A stretch of 64,000 nt of DNA from Parashewanella curva (GTDB lineage Bacteria; Pseudomonadota; Gammaproteobacteria; Enterobacterales; Shewanellaceae), in the NCBI RefSeq assembly GCF_003675895.1, contig NZ_ML014759.1, positions 1 to 64,000 of the forward strand. Direction: 5' to 3'. This document shows positions 46,364 through 56,525 of this stretch, piece after piece. The stretch's first letter is position 1; every line of letters starts with the position of its first letter. A program made the position numbers and the translations under genes. Under the pieces are notes generated by a model, which was given only the letters and a program-made list of their open reading frames with translations, did no database searches and was not told the origin of the DNA.

Positions 46364-47710
46364 TTGTTTTTAACTGATGAGGAATTGTTTGCGCTAATGA
46401 CCCTAAGCACACTTTCTAGCTTAGCCAAAATGATCGCAATGTACCCAATCCATCCCAAAATGAGCAAATTTTTAATACATGCAGCCTCTCAAAAAACAGA
46501 AATACTGAAAAATGCTTGCCAAGTATTATCAGAAAATCACCCGAACTGGAGAGAAACTGAAAGCACGGTATTTCTTCAGGCATATCAAACGGCTGATTTA
46601 TGCAAGCTAACCCAAGGCCTTGATGTGCTACAACAAAGTCAAGCATCGGTATCTATTTTTGAAAACGCTTATCGCATTCACCAAATACGAGTAAAAATGA
46701 ATCACAAAGGGGTTCCAACAAGATTAGTCAAAGCTGAAGATCCTCTAATGCCTTATACGTATGATTATGATCCTGAAAAAGTATTTCCTCATATGCGCCA
46801 ACCTATTGGTTTTAAAGATATAAGCGTAAACACTCAAGATGCTCATTATATGAAGTTTAAAACTAGACCTTTAAAGATAAAAAGGTTTAGAAACTGCACA
46901 GAAGAAGAGATCCAAGCTCAAAATAGCTTTACGCGTATGACTTATCGTGCAATACAAGCCGCTTTAGGAAACGATGGTAGAGAGGACTCCTGCTTTGCTC
47001 CTGGCTTATTAGGTGTTGTTAAGAAAGGGAAGACAGTTTTAGCTGTACGTGGTGGCGTCGATTTAACTTCATACATTAGGTTACATGGTTCATTGCCACT
47101 TGCTCCTTTTGAAGCACTCACATTACAAGTAGCGAAACTACACGATGCAGACATTATTCATAGGGATTTTAAACCAGAGAATATTTTGGTGCGAGACTCG
47201 GTAATGGAAGATGGAAAAGTATTTTGGCTACCAAGCATTAAGCTCAAAGTGATCGATCTCAACGACAGCTACATCCCTAAAGCTCAAAACCTGCGAAATA
47301 CATGCGGTACTGCATCCTACATTACACAAACACTGTTTTGGCATCGAACCCGAGAGCAACAACACAGTGGCTTAACTGCCAATATCAGCAGTGATAATTA
47401 TGCTCTCTTGCTGACGATTTTTTACACCGTTAGTAGTGTATTTAGAACTCTACCGCTAGAGCATGAAAAAAACCTAATGCACTGGGGTGCTGTTGAACGT
47501 ATATTCCACAAAGGTATTCTTGATGAATACCAATATGCTAGACCCGATGCCAAAAAAACATTAATGAATATCATTGATCAATATATAAAATTAAAGTACC
47601 GAGACACTGTGGTGCGCTTCTTAACAGCCCCTCGTCAAAATCATTTACCAGTAAGCCTACACGAAGTCATAAACTGGGAAGCTGATAAGAAAATGAGGCC
47701 TGTTAAGTAA
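46364..47710 (+). CDS. protein-kinase-like protein, 3' part of a frameshifted locus
   Basis: A 448-aa reading frame with a serine/threonine-kinase-like domain. The catalytic loop HRDFKPENILV is at about residues 266-276; DLND (about 298) stands in the place of DFG; CGTASYITQTLFW (about 315) is the activation-segment end. The N-terminal 200 residues are helical with no family seen; the lysine of the ATP site may be in KFKTRPLKIKRF. The frame is open upstream to 46241 with protein-like sequence (LRTCWELTKIDERHLIL), so the TTG at 46364 is not a true start. Eukaryotic-like kinases of this kind often act in signalling or as effectors; the role here is unknown. Confidence 0.7.
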   Translation: MFLTDEELFALMTLSTLSSLAKMIAMYPIHPKMSKFLIHAASQKTEILKNACQVLSENHPNWRETESTVFLQAYQTADLCKLTQGLDVLQQSQASVSIFENAYRIHQIRVKMNHKGVPTRLVKAEDPLMPYTYDYDPEKVFPHMRQPIGFKDISVNTQDAHYMKFKTRPLKIKRFRNCTEEEIQAQNSFTRMTYRAIQAALGNDGREDSCFAPGLLGVVKKGKTVLAVRGGVDLTSYIRLHGSLPLAPFEALTLQVAKLHDADIIHRDFKPENILVRDSVMEDGKVFWLPSIKLKVIDLNDSYIPKAQNLRNTCGTASYITQTLFWHRTREQQHSGLTANISSDNYALLLTIFYTVSSVFRTLPLEHEKNLMHWGAVERIFHKGILDEYQYARPDAKKTLMNIIDQYIKLKYRDTVVRFLTAPRQNHLPVSLHEVINWEADKKMRPVK

Positions 47711-47719
47711 CTCAAAAAA

Positions 47720-50119
47720 TCAAATTGGTGACCCCGGCGGCAGTGCCAATGGTTCATTAATTAGCCGATATTTAGGTTCTTTTAACCCTTTATTAATACC
47801 TGCCGCCAACCACTGTAAATGTGCTTCACTATCACCACTATTTTGACGAGCATATCGCGCAAGCTGTTTACTCGTTAACACCAAGTGTTCAGCCATCATA
47901 GCCTTTACTTCTGCCGAAGTATTTGGGTGATGTAAACTTGCTAAAATACTATCAGCCACCACAGCATTAGTTCTCATCCACAGTCGAACCATATTGGTTT
48001 GACTCGGTTTATTAAACCAAGTGCTATTTAACACTTGAGTAAGTAACGCTTTTATCGATAACCGCTCAGCCGAACCTCGATGCGCTTCGTCAATACGATT
48101 TAAGCGTTTTGGCTGCAAAATATTATCGCTGATATGACGGCTGAGCACTTCTGCCATACCTAATTCATCGCTGATAACCCCTAACCGAGAGGCAAAGCTT
48201 TCTCGGGTGCGACGATAAGCCCCACTTTTGGGTACTAATTGAGTCTTAAGTGCTGTTGGCAAGGCTAATTGTTGTGGCGATAACGCATCGAGTAATGCTT
48301 TCAGCGAGCTTCGCTGTGATTCATTAGAGCTAAATTGCCACTTATTGGTATAACCATAATCATAATCGGTACCGCCAATGTATTTCGCAGCAGCATTGAT
48401 TTGGTAACGTGACAATAAATACATTGGCACCAAAGCGTCACTGAGCTCACCTAATGGTTGTCCATCAAGCAATACGTTCACGTTAAAGTCCTTTAGCGCC
48501 TGCTGACGAACCTTTTGCATGCGATTCAGTTCATCAATGGCATTGGTGCCATTATCCCAAAGACTGGCATAAATATGACTGGCATCGGCGGCGCGAGAAT
48601 CTGACTCTCCAATGTTTCTTAGGCCGTCTTTATGTGCCTGAGCGATCAATGCCTGTAAACTTTGCTTCTGTTCTTTCTGACTATCAAACTTACCGTATCC
48701 ATACTTAATTGCAAATTCATCCCACTTACCTACGCCAACACCATAGGCATTGTTAATATCAATTTTGCCATTATTCAGAGTAAATTTCGGGTGCGGATAA
48801 TCCATTACAGAGGCGTCATGAGTTGAAGAAGCCGCAAAGTTATGGCTAATACCTATAGTATGCCCCAGTTCATGAGCCGATAACTGACGAATACGTGCCA
48901 ATGCCATCTCCATGGAAGCTTTATCGGCTGCGCCACGGTCTTGCCAACCTGCCGTTAATCCTCGAGCAATCAATAAATCTTGGCGAACGCGCAAGCTCCC
49001 TAATGTCACATGACCCTTGATGATTTCTCCATTACGAGGATCATGGATAACCGAACCATAAGACCAACCACGGGTAGCGCGATGCACCCATTGGATCATG
49101 TTATAGCGCACATCTTGTGGATCGGCACCTTTAGGTAACAATTCAACCTTGAAACCGTCAACAAAGCCCGCTTGTTCAAACGCCGTTGACCACCAGCGAG
49201 CACCCTCAAGTAAGGCGCTGCGGATCGGCTCGGGAGCGCCACGATCAAGGTAATACACAATTGGTTTTTTCACTTTACTTGGGGCACTACCCGGATTCAC
49301 TTTTTCTAATCGATGTCTCAATAAGTAACGTTGAGTTATGGGCTTATCAATCGGTTGTGCATAATCCATGTAAGATCCAGATAAATAACCACTGCGGGGG
49401 TCATAGGCTCTAGATTGGTAACCCGCTTCAGGAAGTGCCACCATCGAATAACGCATTTTTAAGGTTAGTTTTTTAGCATCAGGCGTAACTTGCCAAGCAT
49501 AATTACCCGGCTTATTGCTGGTAAAGGTAAGAAGCACATCAACATCGGCATTTTTGGGAAAGATTTTAATGGACTTTGGCTCCACCAAGGACAACCCTTT
49601 TGCCAATTGATAGCTACCTTGCCCAGTATTTTTTAACCTAGCCGCCACTCCGTGGAGATCATTAACAACCAAATCATTTATCGCCACTTTAGGCTGTTTA
49701 CCATCGACGATTTTGCCACGCCATAAAATGGAATCAGCAAAGGCATCCTTTACCGCTTGTTGCTCAGCTGGATTATCCGAATCGGCTCGATACTTGGTAT
49801 TCAGCTGTTTAAGGACAAGATCACGACCATAGCGTTCAAATTGTACAAGGCGTGTTGTGCCTAACTGACCTCTATCTAATCCAATATCATTAGAGCCAAC
49901 GCCTTGCACTAAACTAGTGACCAATAAAAAAGGCTGATTGAGCTTTTCAACATTAAGTAGTAAGTCACCGCTATCATCATCAAACTTCAACTGGTAAAAA
50001 GTTTGACTGGAATCTTGTTGCTGCTGCGCCGCTGCAACATCAATAGCAGCGTGAGTGACGGTAGAATAGCTAGAAGTGGCAATAAATATTCCAACTGCCA
50101 ATCGACTTGAGAGTTTCAT
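47720..50119 (-). CDS. exported zinc metalloprotease (DUF5117/DUF4953 type)
   Basis: A 799-aa secreted protease with a signal peptide (MKLSSRLAVGIFIATSSYST...THA). The N-terminal DUF5117-like region (about residues 85-270) includes LVTSLVQGVGSNDIGLDRGQ. The catalytic domain has the extended zinc motif HELGHTIGISHNF (about 414-426), then SVMDYPHPKF, whose methionine is the metzincin-type Met-turn. The C-terminal half is conserved and of unknown role. The substrate is not known. It ends 10 bp from the convergent kinase-like gene and lies 71 bp after the symporter gene in the same direction. Confidence 0.88.
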   Translation of the reverse strand: MKLSSRLAVGIFIATSSYSTVTHAAIDVAAAQQQQDSSQTFYQLKFDDDSGDLLLNVEKLNQPFLLVTSLVQGVGSNDIGLDRGQLGTTRLVQFERYGRDLVLKQLNTKYRADSDNPAEQQAVKDAFADSILWRGKIVDGKQPKVAINDLVVNDLHGVAARLKNTGQGSYQLAKGLSLVEPKSIKIFPKNADVDVLLTFTSNKPGNYAWQVTPDAKKLTLKMRYSMVALPEAGYQSRAYDPRSGYLSGSYMDYAQPIDKPITQRYLLRHRLEKVNPGSAPSKVKKPIVYYLDRGAPEPIRSALLEGARWWSTAFEQAGFVDGFKVELLPKGADPQDVRYNMIQWVHRATRGWSYGSVIHDPRNGEIIKGHVTLGSLRVRQDLLIARGLTAGWQDRGAADKASMEMALARIRQLSAHELGHTIGISHNFAASSTHDASVMDYPHPKFTLNNGKIDINNAYGVGVGKWDEFAIKYGYGKFDSQKEQKQSLQALIAQAHKDGLRNIGESDSRAADASHIYASLWDNGTNAIDELNRMQKVRQQALKDFNVNVLLDGQPLGELSDALVPMYLLSRYQINAAAKYIGGTDYDYGYTNKWQFSSNESQRSSLKALLDALSPQQLALPTALKTQLVPKSGAYRRTRESFASRLGVISDELGMAEVLSRHISDNILQPKRLNRIDEAHRGSAERLSIKALLTQVLNSTWFNKPSQTNMVRLWMRTNAVVADSILASLHHPNTSAEVKAMMAEHLVLTSKQLARYARQNSGDSEAHLQWLAAGINKGLKEPKYRLINEPLALPPGSPI

Positions 50120-50189
50120 GTAGCGTCCTTGATCAATTTTTTTACAACAGCTTACGGTCTGATTATTGGTTATTCAATCCCTAAAAACA

Positions 50190-51761
50190 TCACCACCAAG
50201 TGGCATAGAGTCCAGTTAGTATTAGCGCAACACCAGCTGCAGCGGTGTTAAAACCTGAACGAGTCGCAAAGCTGACTTCACTTAAATCAACACTATTGTT
50301 TTGATTATTTTGCTTACCCAGTAACGATATCGCGATACATAATCCAAGACAGAGGAGAAAAACTAAGCCAACGCGATCCATAAATGGCAAATCTGGCCAT
50401 GCCAGTTTTAACAAAATTGAAAAACCCGCCGATCCCATAGCAGCCGCTAAAGCACCATTGGCAGTCGCCTTAGACCAAAACATGCCAAGTAAAAATATCA
50501 CCACGATGCCCGGTGTAAAGAAACCCGTGAATTCTTGAATATACTGAAAAGCTTGATCAAATTTACCAAGCAGAGGCTCAGCAACAAACAGGGCTATCAC
50601 CAGCGCGGCTAACGATGTGGCTCGACCGACAAATACATAATGACGCTGGCTTTGAGTTGGTTTTAATTTAGCGTAGATATCCATAGTAAAAATGGTGGAT
50701 ATCGAATTGGTCATCGACGCTAGCGACGACACGATAGCGGCCACCAGTGCAGCAAAGACCAATCCTTTGATGCCTACTGGCATCAGTGACATCATGGATG
50801 GATAAGCTTGATCTGGCGCTGTTAATTGCGGGTATAGCACCACAGCAGCAATCCCCGGCAAGACTACAATTAATGGCATAAGCAGTTTTAGGTAAGCGGC
50901 AAACGCAATACCTTTTTGGGCTTCGTTAATGCTCTTGGCTGCTAATGCACGTTGAATGATGTATTGATTAAACCCCCAGTAACTGATGTTCATTATCCAC
51001 ATGCCACCAATTAAAACGGAAATACCGGGAAGGCTCATGTAATGTTCATTGTTTGGGCTTAAGATCATATCAAAGTGACTTGGAAGGGTATCGGCTAAGA
51101 TGCCAAAACCAGCAAGCACTCCTTGGTCGCCGGCACTCTCAGCTACGGAGTCCAATGCCAAGTAACTTAAAAATAAACCACCGAATACCAACAACACGAC
51201 TTGTAAAATGTCTGTATAAGCCACCGCCTTGAGTCCACCATAAAGTGAATAAGCGACTGAAAAGACCGCAAGGAACACCATTCCCCACATCCAATCCACG
51301 CCAGCGACGGTTTCGATAGCTAAACCACCTAACCAAAGAACGGCGGTTAAGTTAACAAAAATGTAAACCGCTAACCAAAATACCGCCAGAGTGGTTTTTA
51401 CTCGGTGATCAAAACGTTGCTCTAGGTATTGCGGCATGGTGTAAATGCCATTTTTCAAAAAGATGGGTAACATGTACTTACCCACGAGGATCAAGGTAAT
51501 TGCGGCCATCCATTCATAAGATGCTATCGCTAAGCCAATGGCATAACCTGAGCCTGACATTCCAATGATTTGTTCAGCAGAAATATTAGCAGCAATTAAT
51601 GACGCCCCAATAGCCCACCAAGGTAAGGCTTTAGAAGCTAAGAAGTAATCTTCAGTATTTTTACCTTCTTTCTTATCGTCTCTTGAGATCCAGAACGCAA
51701 CAAGCAAGAGCCCGACTACATAGACAATAAACACACTTGAATCGATAAAATCTAACTTCAT
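50190..51761 (-). CDS. sodium/galactose symporter (SGLT type)
   Basis: A 523-aa member of the sodium:solute symporter family, close to the Vibrio sodium/galactose transporter. The ATG at 51761 (MKLDFIDSSVFIVYVVGLLL) has AAGGTG upstream and fits the family; the upstream frame is less likely. About 14 helices. Family stretches: DYFLASKALPWWAIGASLIAANIS (about residues 39-62), GMSGSGYAIG, SLYGGLKAVAYTDILQ (about 175-190) and SSLASMTNSISTIFTMDIY (about 360-378). The gal genes next to it support sugar import, most likely galactose. Confidence 0.9.
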   Translation of the reverse strand: MKLDFIDSSVFIVYVVGLLLVAFWISRDDKKEGKNTEDYFLASKALPWWAIGASLIAANISAEQIIGMSGSGYAIGLAIASYEWMAAITLILVGKYMLPIFLKNGIYTMPQYLEQRFDHRVKTTLAVFWLAVYIFVNLTAVLWLGGLAIETVAGVDWMWGMVFLAVFSVAYSLYGGLKAVAYTDILQVVLLVFGGLFLSYLALDSVAESAGDQGVLAGFGILADTLPSHFDMILSPNNEHYMSLPGISVLIGGMWIMNISYWGFNQYIIQRALAAKSINEAQKGIAFAAYLKLLMPLIVVLPGIAAVVLYPQLTAPDQAYPSMMSLMPVGIKGLVFAALVAAIVSSLASMTNSISTIFTMDIYAKLKPTQSQRHYVFVGRATSLAALVIALFVAEPLLGKFDQAFQYIQEFTGFFTPGIVVIFLLGMFWSKATANGALAAAMGSAGFSILLKLAWPDLPFMDRVGLVFLLCLGLCIAISLLGKQNNQNNSVDLSEVSFATRSGFNTAAAGVALILTGLYATWW

Positions 51762-51904
51762 GGTATTCACCTTTTTATAATTATTTCGCTTATTAGACAT
51801 TTACCAAGCGCAGTAATCAGGTAAAACACATGTCCGTTTTTAATGCTTAATTGTGCATTCACAGTGCTACAACTCAGGTAGTCAGTTGCAGTTTCCCAAA
51901 TAAA

Positions 51905-51916
51905 ATTGTATACAAT
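51905..51916. promoter_or_regulatory. 12-bp palindrome upstream of the symporter gene
   Basis: ATTGTATACAAT is a perfect palindrome 144 bp upstream of the symporter start. It resembles GntR/FadR-type operators rather than a GalR site. No such regulator is present in the window. Confidence 0.35.
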
Positions 51917-51995
51917 GTAAAATATGCAGTTTGATTTAGCAACGATTTATCAACATCATGGAAGCTGAGCTATGGGCTTTAAGGAAATAAGATCA

Positions 51996-52030
51996 CGCTG
52001 AGTGATTCATTCATCACGAGTCACTCAGCG
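51996..52030 (-). other. 10-bp stem after the galR-like gene
   Basis: CGCTGAGTGA and TCACTCAGCG form a perfect 10-bp stem with a 15-base loop, 46 bp after the repressor stop. No T run follows, so it is a weak terminator candidate or an RNA-stability element. Confidence 0.4.
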
Positions 52031-52075
52031 AGTGTAAATGTGATAATGCTCTTTAAAAACTGAAAGATGAAGGTC

Positions 52076-53077
52076 TTACATTCTAGCGGCAGACTCTCGC
52101 TTAACCAGCAATGGCACATACTTTTGTTCCTGCTTAGGCGGAGTTTGATCTTTTGCCGCTAATGCCATAGACAATTTAGCGGCATGTTGCGCCATTTCCT
52201 CTACAGGGTAATCTAAGGTCGTTAATTTAGGGCGTGAGAATTGGGCTAAAATGCCATTATCGAACCCAATCACAGAGACATCTTGCGGTACACGGAAACC
52301 GTTGTCTTCCAGCGTAGTCACCACACCAATTGCCATCGCATCGTTATAGACAAAGATGGCTGAAAAGGGTTTACCACTTGCAAGTAATTCCTGCGCCGCC
52401 AATTTCCCTCCTTGTGGATTAGGCTCTGCATATTTAACCAACTCTGGCGCGAGGGCAACTCCGCTGGCTTCAAGCACCTCTTTAAACCCATTATGGCGGT
52501 GAACAGGGTCGTCAATCGCAAAGTTACTCATGATGCATGCACAGTTTTGATGATTTAGCATCAGCAAGTGGCGTCCTGCTATTCGTCCACCTTCAAGGTT
52601 ATCCAGCCAAATACAACGCTCAGCAATAGCTTTGATATAGCGGTCAATCACAACAAACCCTTTCACCGCTTTGCTAAAGCCAACAAGTTCTTCGGCAGGC
52701 AGCTTTTTACTATGCATCACAATGGTATCGCAACGTCTTTCTAATAATAAATTAATGGCTTGACGCTCAGATTCGGCAGTATGCCCCCCCGTGCTCAATA
52801 AGATTTGCATATTGTGTTCACGAGCAACTTTATCGATTCCATTAGCTAATACCGCAAAGAAGGGATCGGAAATATCAGGCACAACGACACCAATGGTGGT
52901 GCTTTTCTGGCTTACTAAGGCTCGTGCGTTGGCATTAGGCCGATAACCTAGATCAGCCATAATTTTTTTGATTTCTTCGCGCTTTTTATCGCTTACCTTG
53001 GGGCCATTGTTGACCACTCTCGAAACGGTAGCAACAGAAACGCCAGCTGCTTTTGCTACATCTTTAATTGTCACCAT
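52076..53077 (-). CDS. galR: GalR/LacI-family repressor of galactose genes
   Basis: A 333-aa regulator. An N-terminal LacI-type helix-turn-helix, TIKDVAKAAGVSVATVSRVV, is at residues 3-22, with the hinge-helix NANARALVSQ (about 53-62). The periplasmic-binding-type sugar domain follows, with GVVVPDISDPFFAVLANGID and RLTT-like KLTTLDYP near residue 295. It is close to GalR in length and motif. It is divergent from galT, with 139 bp between that hold a matching operator. Confidence 0.9.
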   Translation of the reverse strand: MVTIKDVAKAAGVSVATVSRVVNNGPKVSDKKREEIKKIMADLGYRPNANARALVSQKSTTIGVVVPDISDPFFAVLANGIDKVAREHNMQILLSTGGHTAESERQAINLLLERRCDTIVMHSKKLPAEELVGFSKAVKGFVVIDRYIKAIAERCIWLDNLEGGRIAGRHLLMLNHQNCACIMSNFAIDDPVHRHNGFKEVLEASGVALAPELVKYAEPNPQGGKLAAQELLASGKPFSAIFVYNDAMAIGVVTTLEDNGFRVPQDVSVIGFDNGILAQFSRPKLTTLDYPVEEMAQHAAKLSMALAAKDQTPPKQEQKYVPLLVKRESAARM

Positions 53078-53171
53078 AAGTTTAGCTGTTGCCTTAATAC
53101 GCTATTTTTAAAAAGAGCAAGGATTATAAACTAATCAACAAAAATTTAATATTATGTTGCAGAAATAAGGG

Positions 53172-53181
53172 TAAACGTTTA
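53172..53181. promoter_or_regulatory. LacI/GalR-type operator before galT
   Basis: TAAACGTTTA is a perfect 10-bp palindrome with the central CG typical of LacI-family operators. It lies 36 bp before the galT start and within the shared galR-galT promoter region. Confidence 0.7.
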
Positions 53182-53216
53182 ACCTTTGCAAAAATAAAAT
53201 ATCTAGGAAAACAAAT

Positions 53217-54257
53217 ATGACATCGCCATTTGATCCTACTGAGCACCCACACCGTCGTTATAACCCACTGATTAATGAATGGGTTTTGGTGTCACCACAC
53301 CGCGCTAAACGTCCTTGGCAAGGCCAAATTGAAAAGCTAGAGGAAACGGCAAAGCCAGCTTATGATGAGAGCTGTTTTTTGTGTGCGGGAAATACTCGTA
53401 TCAATGGTGAAGTTAATGAGAAGTATGAAAAAACCTTTGTCTTCCAGAATGACTTTGCGGCTTTAAAACCTGATACCCCTTTAAATGAAACCGATGATCC
53501 TCTGTTTCGTATGCGTACTGAACAAGGGGTAAGCCGTGTTATTTGCTTTTCACCTGACCACAGTAAAACGTTACCACAGCTAAGTGTCGACGAAATCACC
53601 GACGTGGTTCAGACATGGAAGAGTCAATGTGCAGATTTGGGTCAAACTTACAAATGGGTGCAAGTATTTGAGAACAAAGGGGCTGTGATGGGCTGCTCTA
53701 ATCCACACCCTCATGGGCAAGTGTGGGCTCAGCAGCATTTGCCGACCTTGGCCCTGAAAAAACAACAAGCACAGTCTGATTACTTTGCTCAACATGGTAG
53801 TAACTTATTAAGTGACTATGTTGCACGTGAAGTTGAATCTCAAGAGCGTGTGGTGGTTGAAAACTCTGATTGGGTAGTGGTCGTTCCTTACTGGGCAAGT
53901 TGGCCGTTTGAAACCTTACTATTACCAAAGTTTTCCATTGCTCGTATGACGGGTCTCGATGCTGAAAAAGCCGCTACTTTGGCTGACATTATCAAGCAAA
54001 TCACCATTCGTTATGACAATTTATTTAATTGCTCTTTCCCGTATTCAATGGGTTGGCATGGTGCACCTTACGATGGTGAAACACACGCCGAGTGGACGTT
54101 ACATGCTAGCTTCTTCCCACCACTATTACGCTCTGCCACAGTACGTAAATTTATGGTGGGGTACGAAATGATGGCTGAAGCTCAGCGTGATTTAACCGCA
54201 GAGCAAGCCGCTGAGCGCCTAAGAAATCTATCCAATATTCACTACAGCGGACAATAA
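53217..54257 (+). CDS. galT: galactose-1-phosphate uridylyltransferase
   Basis: A 346-aa enzyme exchanging UMP between UDP-glucose and galactose-1-phosphate in the Leloir pathway. Typical stretches: [25 protein letters not shown] (about residues 13-37), [15 protein letters not shown] (about 52-66), and the catalytic [10 protein letters not shown] (about 161-170) with the nucleophilic histidine. The late [19 protein letters not shown] has the second zinc-site region. It starts the galT-galK-galE operon, with 14-bp and 15-bp gaps. Confidence 0.96.
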   Translation: MTSPFDPTEHPHRRYNPLINEWVLVSPHRAKRPWQGQIEKLEETAKPAYDESCFLCAGNTRINGEVNEKYEKTFVFQNDFAALKPDTPLNETDDPLFRMRTEQGVSRVICFSPDHSKTLPQLSVDEITDVVQTWKSQCADLGQTYKWVQVFENKGAVMGCSNPHPHGQVWAQQHLPTLALKKQQAQSDYFAQHGSNLLSDYVAREVESQERVVVENSDWVVVVPYWASWPFETLLLPKFSIARMTGLDAEKAATLADIIKQITIRYDNLFNCSFPYSMGWHGAPYDGETHAEWTLHASFFPPLLRSATVRKFMVGYEMMAEAQRDLTAEQAAERLRNLSNIHYSGQ

Positions 54258-54271
54258 AAAGAGCTAGCCCT

Positions 54272-55426
54272 ATGTCACTTTTATTAGAAAAAACACAAAA
54301 TGCATTTGCAAAAGCGTTTGCTGTCGCACCTCAATATACCGTTCGAGCACCAGGACGCGTGAACCTGATTGGCGAGCACACTGACTATAATGATGGCTTT
54401 GTATTGCCTTGTGCTATCAATTTTCATAGCTTAGTCTGTGCCAACCCACGTCAAGATCGCATTGTTCGCGTAATTGCACTGAATTATGAGCTTGAACAAG
54501 ACGAATTTAGCTTAGATGCGCCTATTGAACCAGTACAAAAACAATGGGCAAACTATGTTCGTGGTGTAGTAAAAGTACTAGTCGATCGTGGTTATGAATT
54601 TAACGGTGCCGATATCGCGGTTTGCGGCAATATTCCGCAAGGAACAGGGCTATCTTCTTCAGCATCTTTAGAAGTGGTAATAGGTCAAACCTTTAAGGCC
54701 CTATATAACTTAGACATTTCTCAGCAAGATGTTGCGTTGATTGGTCAAGAAGCTGAAAATAAATTTGTCGGCTGTAATTGCGGGATCATGGATCAATTAA
54801 TTTCAGCTAAAGCTGAGCAAGGTCATGCATCACTGATTGATTGCAAAACCTTAGAGCTTTCTTCGGTGTCCATTCCGGAAGGTCTGTCAATCGTCATCGT
54901 GAACTCCAATAAACAGCGTGGGCTTGTAGACAGTGAGTACAATACCCGTCGCCAACAATGTGAAGCGGCTTCCGCTTATTTCGGAGTAAAAAGCTTACGA
55001 GAAGTCGACCTAGCCACACTAGAAGCTGGCATAGATGGTTTAGAGCCAGTGATTGCCAAACGTGCTCGTCATGTGGTCACTGAAAACCAACGTGTATTAG
55101 AAGCCGTTGAAGCCATGAACAATGGTAACATTCACAAGCTGCAGGCTTTGATGGCCGCTTCTCATGCCTCAATGCGTGATGATTTTGAAATCACCGTATT
55201 TGAAATCGACACCTTAGTCGACATCATCAAAGAAGCCGTTGGCACGCAGGGTGGCGTTCGTATGACTGGTGGTGGTTTTGGTGGTTGTGTGGTTTCTCTT
55301 ATCCCAGATGAATTAGTTGCAACAGTTGTGAAAACCATTAAAGATAAGTACCCTGCCGCAACAGGCTTAACGCCAGATGTTTTTGTTTGCTCAGCCGAAG
55401 CTGGTGCGGGTGAGTTAAAGGAATAA
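54272..55426 (+). CDS. galK: galactokinase
   Basis: A 384-aa GHMP kinase that phosphorylates galactose at C1. The galactose-binding signature APGRVNLIGEHTDYNDGFVLP is at about residues 26-46, the ATP loop GNIPQGTGLSSSASLEV at about 119-135, and the third motif RMTGGGFGGCVVSL at about 330-343. Full length. It lies between galT and galE in one operon. Confidence 0.97.
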   Translation: MSLLLEKTQNAFAKAFAVAPQYTVRAPGRVNLIGEHTDYNDGFVLPCAINFHSLVCANPRQDRIVRVIALNYELEQDEFSLDAPIEPVQKQWANYVRGVVKVLVDRGYEFNGADIAVCGNIPQGTGLSSSASLEVVIGQTFKALYNLDISQQDVALIGQEAENKFVGCNCGIMDQLISAKAEQGHASLIDCKTLELSSVSIPEGLSIVIVNSNKQRGLVDSEYNTRRQQCEAASAYFGVKSLREVDLATLEAGIDGLEPVIAKRARHVVTENQRVLEAVEAMNNGNIHKLQALMAASHASMRDDFEITVFEIDTLVDIIKEAVGTQGGVRMTGGGFGGCVVSLIPDELVATVVKTIKDKYPAATGLTPDVFVCSAEAGAGELKE

Positions 55427-55441
55427 TTTTAGGGTAACAAG

Positions 55442-56461
55442 ATGGCAATTTTAGTCACAGGCGGTGCGGGCTATATCGGTTCCCACACGGTTCTGAGCTT
55501 ATTAGAAAACGATTATGAAGTGGTGGTGTTTGATAACCTATCAAACGCCAGTGAAACCTCACTAAAACGGGTTGAACAATTAACGGGAAAATCCGTCACT
55601 TTTGTTCAAGGTGATATTCGTGATAAAGCTGCATTAAGCCAAGTGTTTGAGCAGCATGATATTTCAGCTACTATTCACTTTGCCGCTTTAAAAGCCGTAG
55701 GGGAATCCGCACAGATCCCACTGGCTTATTACGACAATAATGTTTATGGCACCATCACCTTATTGGAAGTCATGCAGCAGCATAAAGTTTACGACTTTAT
55801 CTTTAGCTCTTCAGCCACTGTCTACGGTGAAGAAGCCATTCCGCCTTATGTTGAAACTATGAAGCTCGGTACACCTAGCAGCCCTTATGGCGCAAGCAAG
55901 GTTATGGTTGAGCGAGTCATGGAAGACTTTGGCAAATCAGATGCAAACTTCCGTGGTGTGTCTTTGCGTTACTTCAACCCGATTGGTGCTCACGAAAGCG
56001 GTCAAATTGGTGAAGATCCTAAAGGTTTGCCTAACAACCTATTACCATTTGTAGCTCAAGTAGCAGTTGGTAAGCGCGAAAAGTTAAGCGTGTTTGGTGA
56101 CGATTACCCAACTCAAGATGGCTCATGTGAGCGTGATTATTTACACGTTGTCGATTTAGCCGAAGGTCATGTTGCCGCACTAAAGTGGTTGGAAAACAAT
56201 TCTGATTTTGCTGGTACTGACGCTTTTAACTTAGGTACTGGCAGTGCTATTTCAGTGTTTGCCATTATCAATGCTTTTGAAAGTGCTAATGATATTCAAA
56301 TTCCATTTGAAGTGGCGCCACGTCGTGCAGGTGATCTGCCTGCGTTTTGGGCTAATGCCGACAAAGCGGCCCAGGCACTTAACTGGCAAGCTAAACGTAG
56401 TCTAGAAGATATGATGAAGGATACATGGCGTTGGCAGTCTAATAACCCGAATGGGTATTAA
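55442..56461 (+). CDS. galE: UDP-glucose 4-epimerase
   Basis: A 339-aa NAD-dependent SDR enzyme converting UDP-galactose to UDP-glucose. The NAD motif LVTGGAGYIGSHT is at residues 4-16, the catalytic SSSATVYG with Ser/Tyr at about 122-129, and YGASKVMVE with the YxxxK pair at about 149-157. The substrate region NNLLPFVAQVAVGKREKLSVFG is typical. Standard length; last gene of the gal operon, followed by a terminator. Confidence 0.97.
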   Translation: MAILVTGGAGYIGSHTVLSLLENDYEVVVFDNLSNASETSLKRVEQLTGKSVTFVQGDIRDKAALSQVFEQHDISATIHFAALKAVGESAQIPLAYYDNNVYGTITLLEVMQQHKVYDFIFSSSATVYGEEAIPPYVETMKLGTPSSPYGASKVMVERVMEDFGKSDANFRGVSLRYFNPIGAHESGQIGEDPKGLPNNLLPFVAQVAVGKREKLSVFGDDYPTQDGSCERDYLHVVDLAEGHVAALKWLENNSDFAGTDAFNLGTGSAISVFAIINAFESANDIQIPFEVAPRRAGDLPAFWANADKAAQALNWQAKRSLEDMMKDTWRWQSNNPNGY

Positions 56462-56484
56462 CGGTTGTTATATTTTGGATCCCC

Positions 56485-56515
56485 AAAGCCGTTTTTTTCA
56501 TAAAGCGGCTTTTTT
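56485..56515 (+). terminator. gal operon terminator
   Basis: AAAGCCG (56485-56491) pairs with CGGCTTT (56506-56512) and runs into Ts. It lies 24 bp after galE. Confidence 0.75.
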
Positions 56516-56525
56516 CTCGACTACG

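Noticed and set aside
53580-53928. Minus-strand frames inside galT
   Set aside because: They are opposite the conserved galT active-site region and lack ribosome sites.
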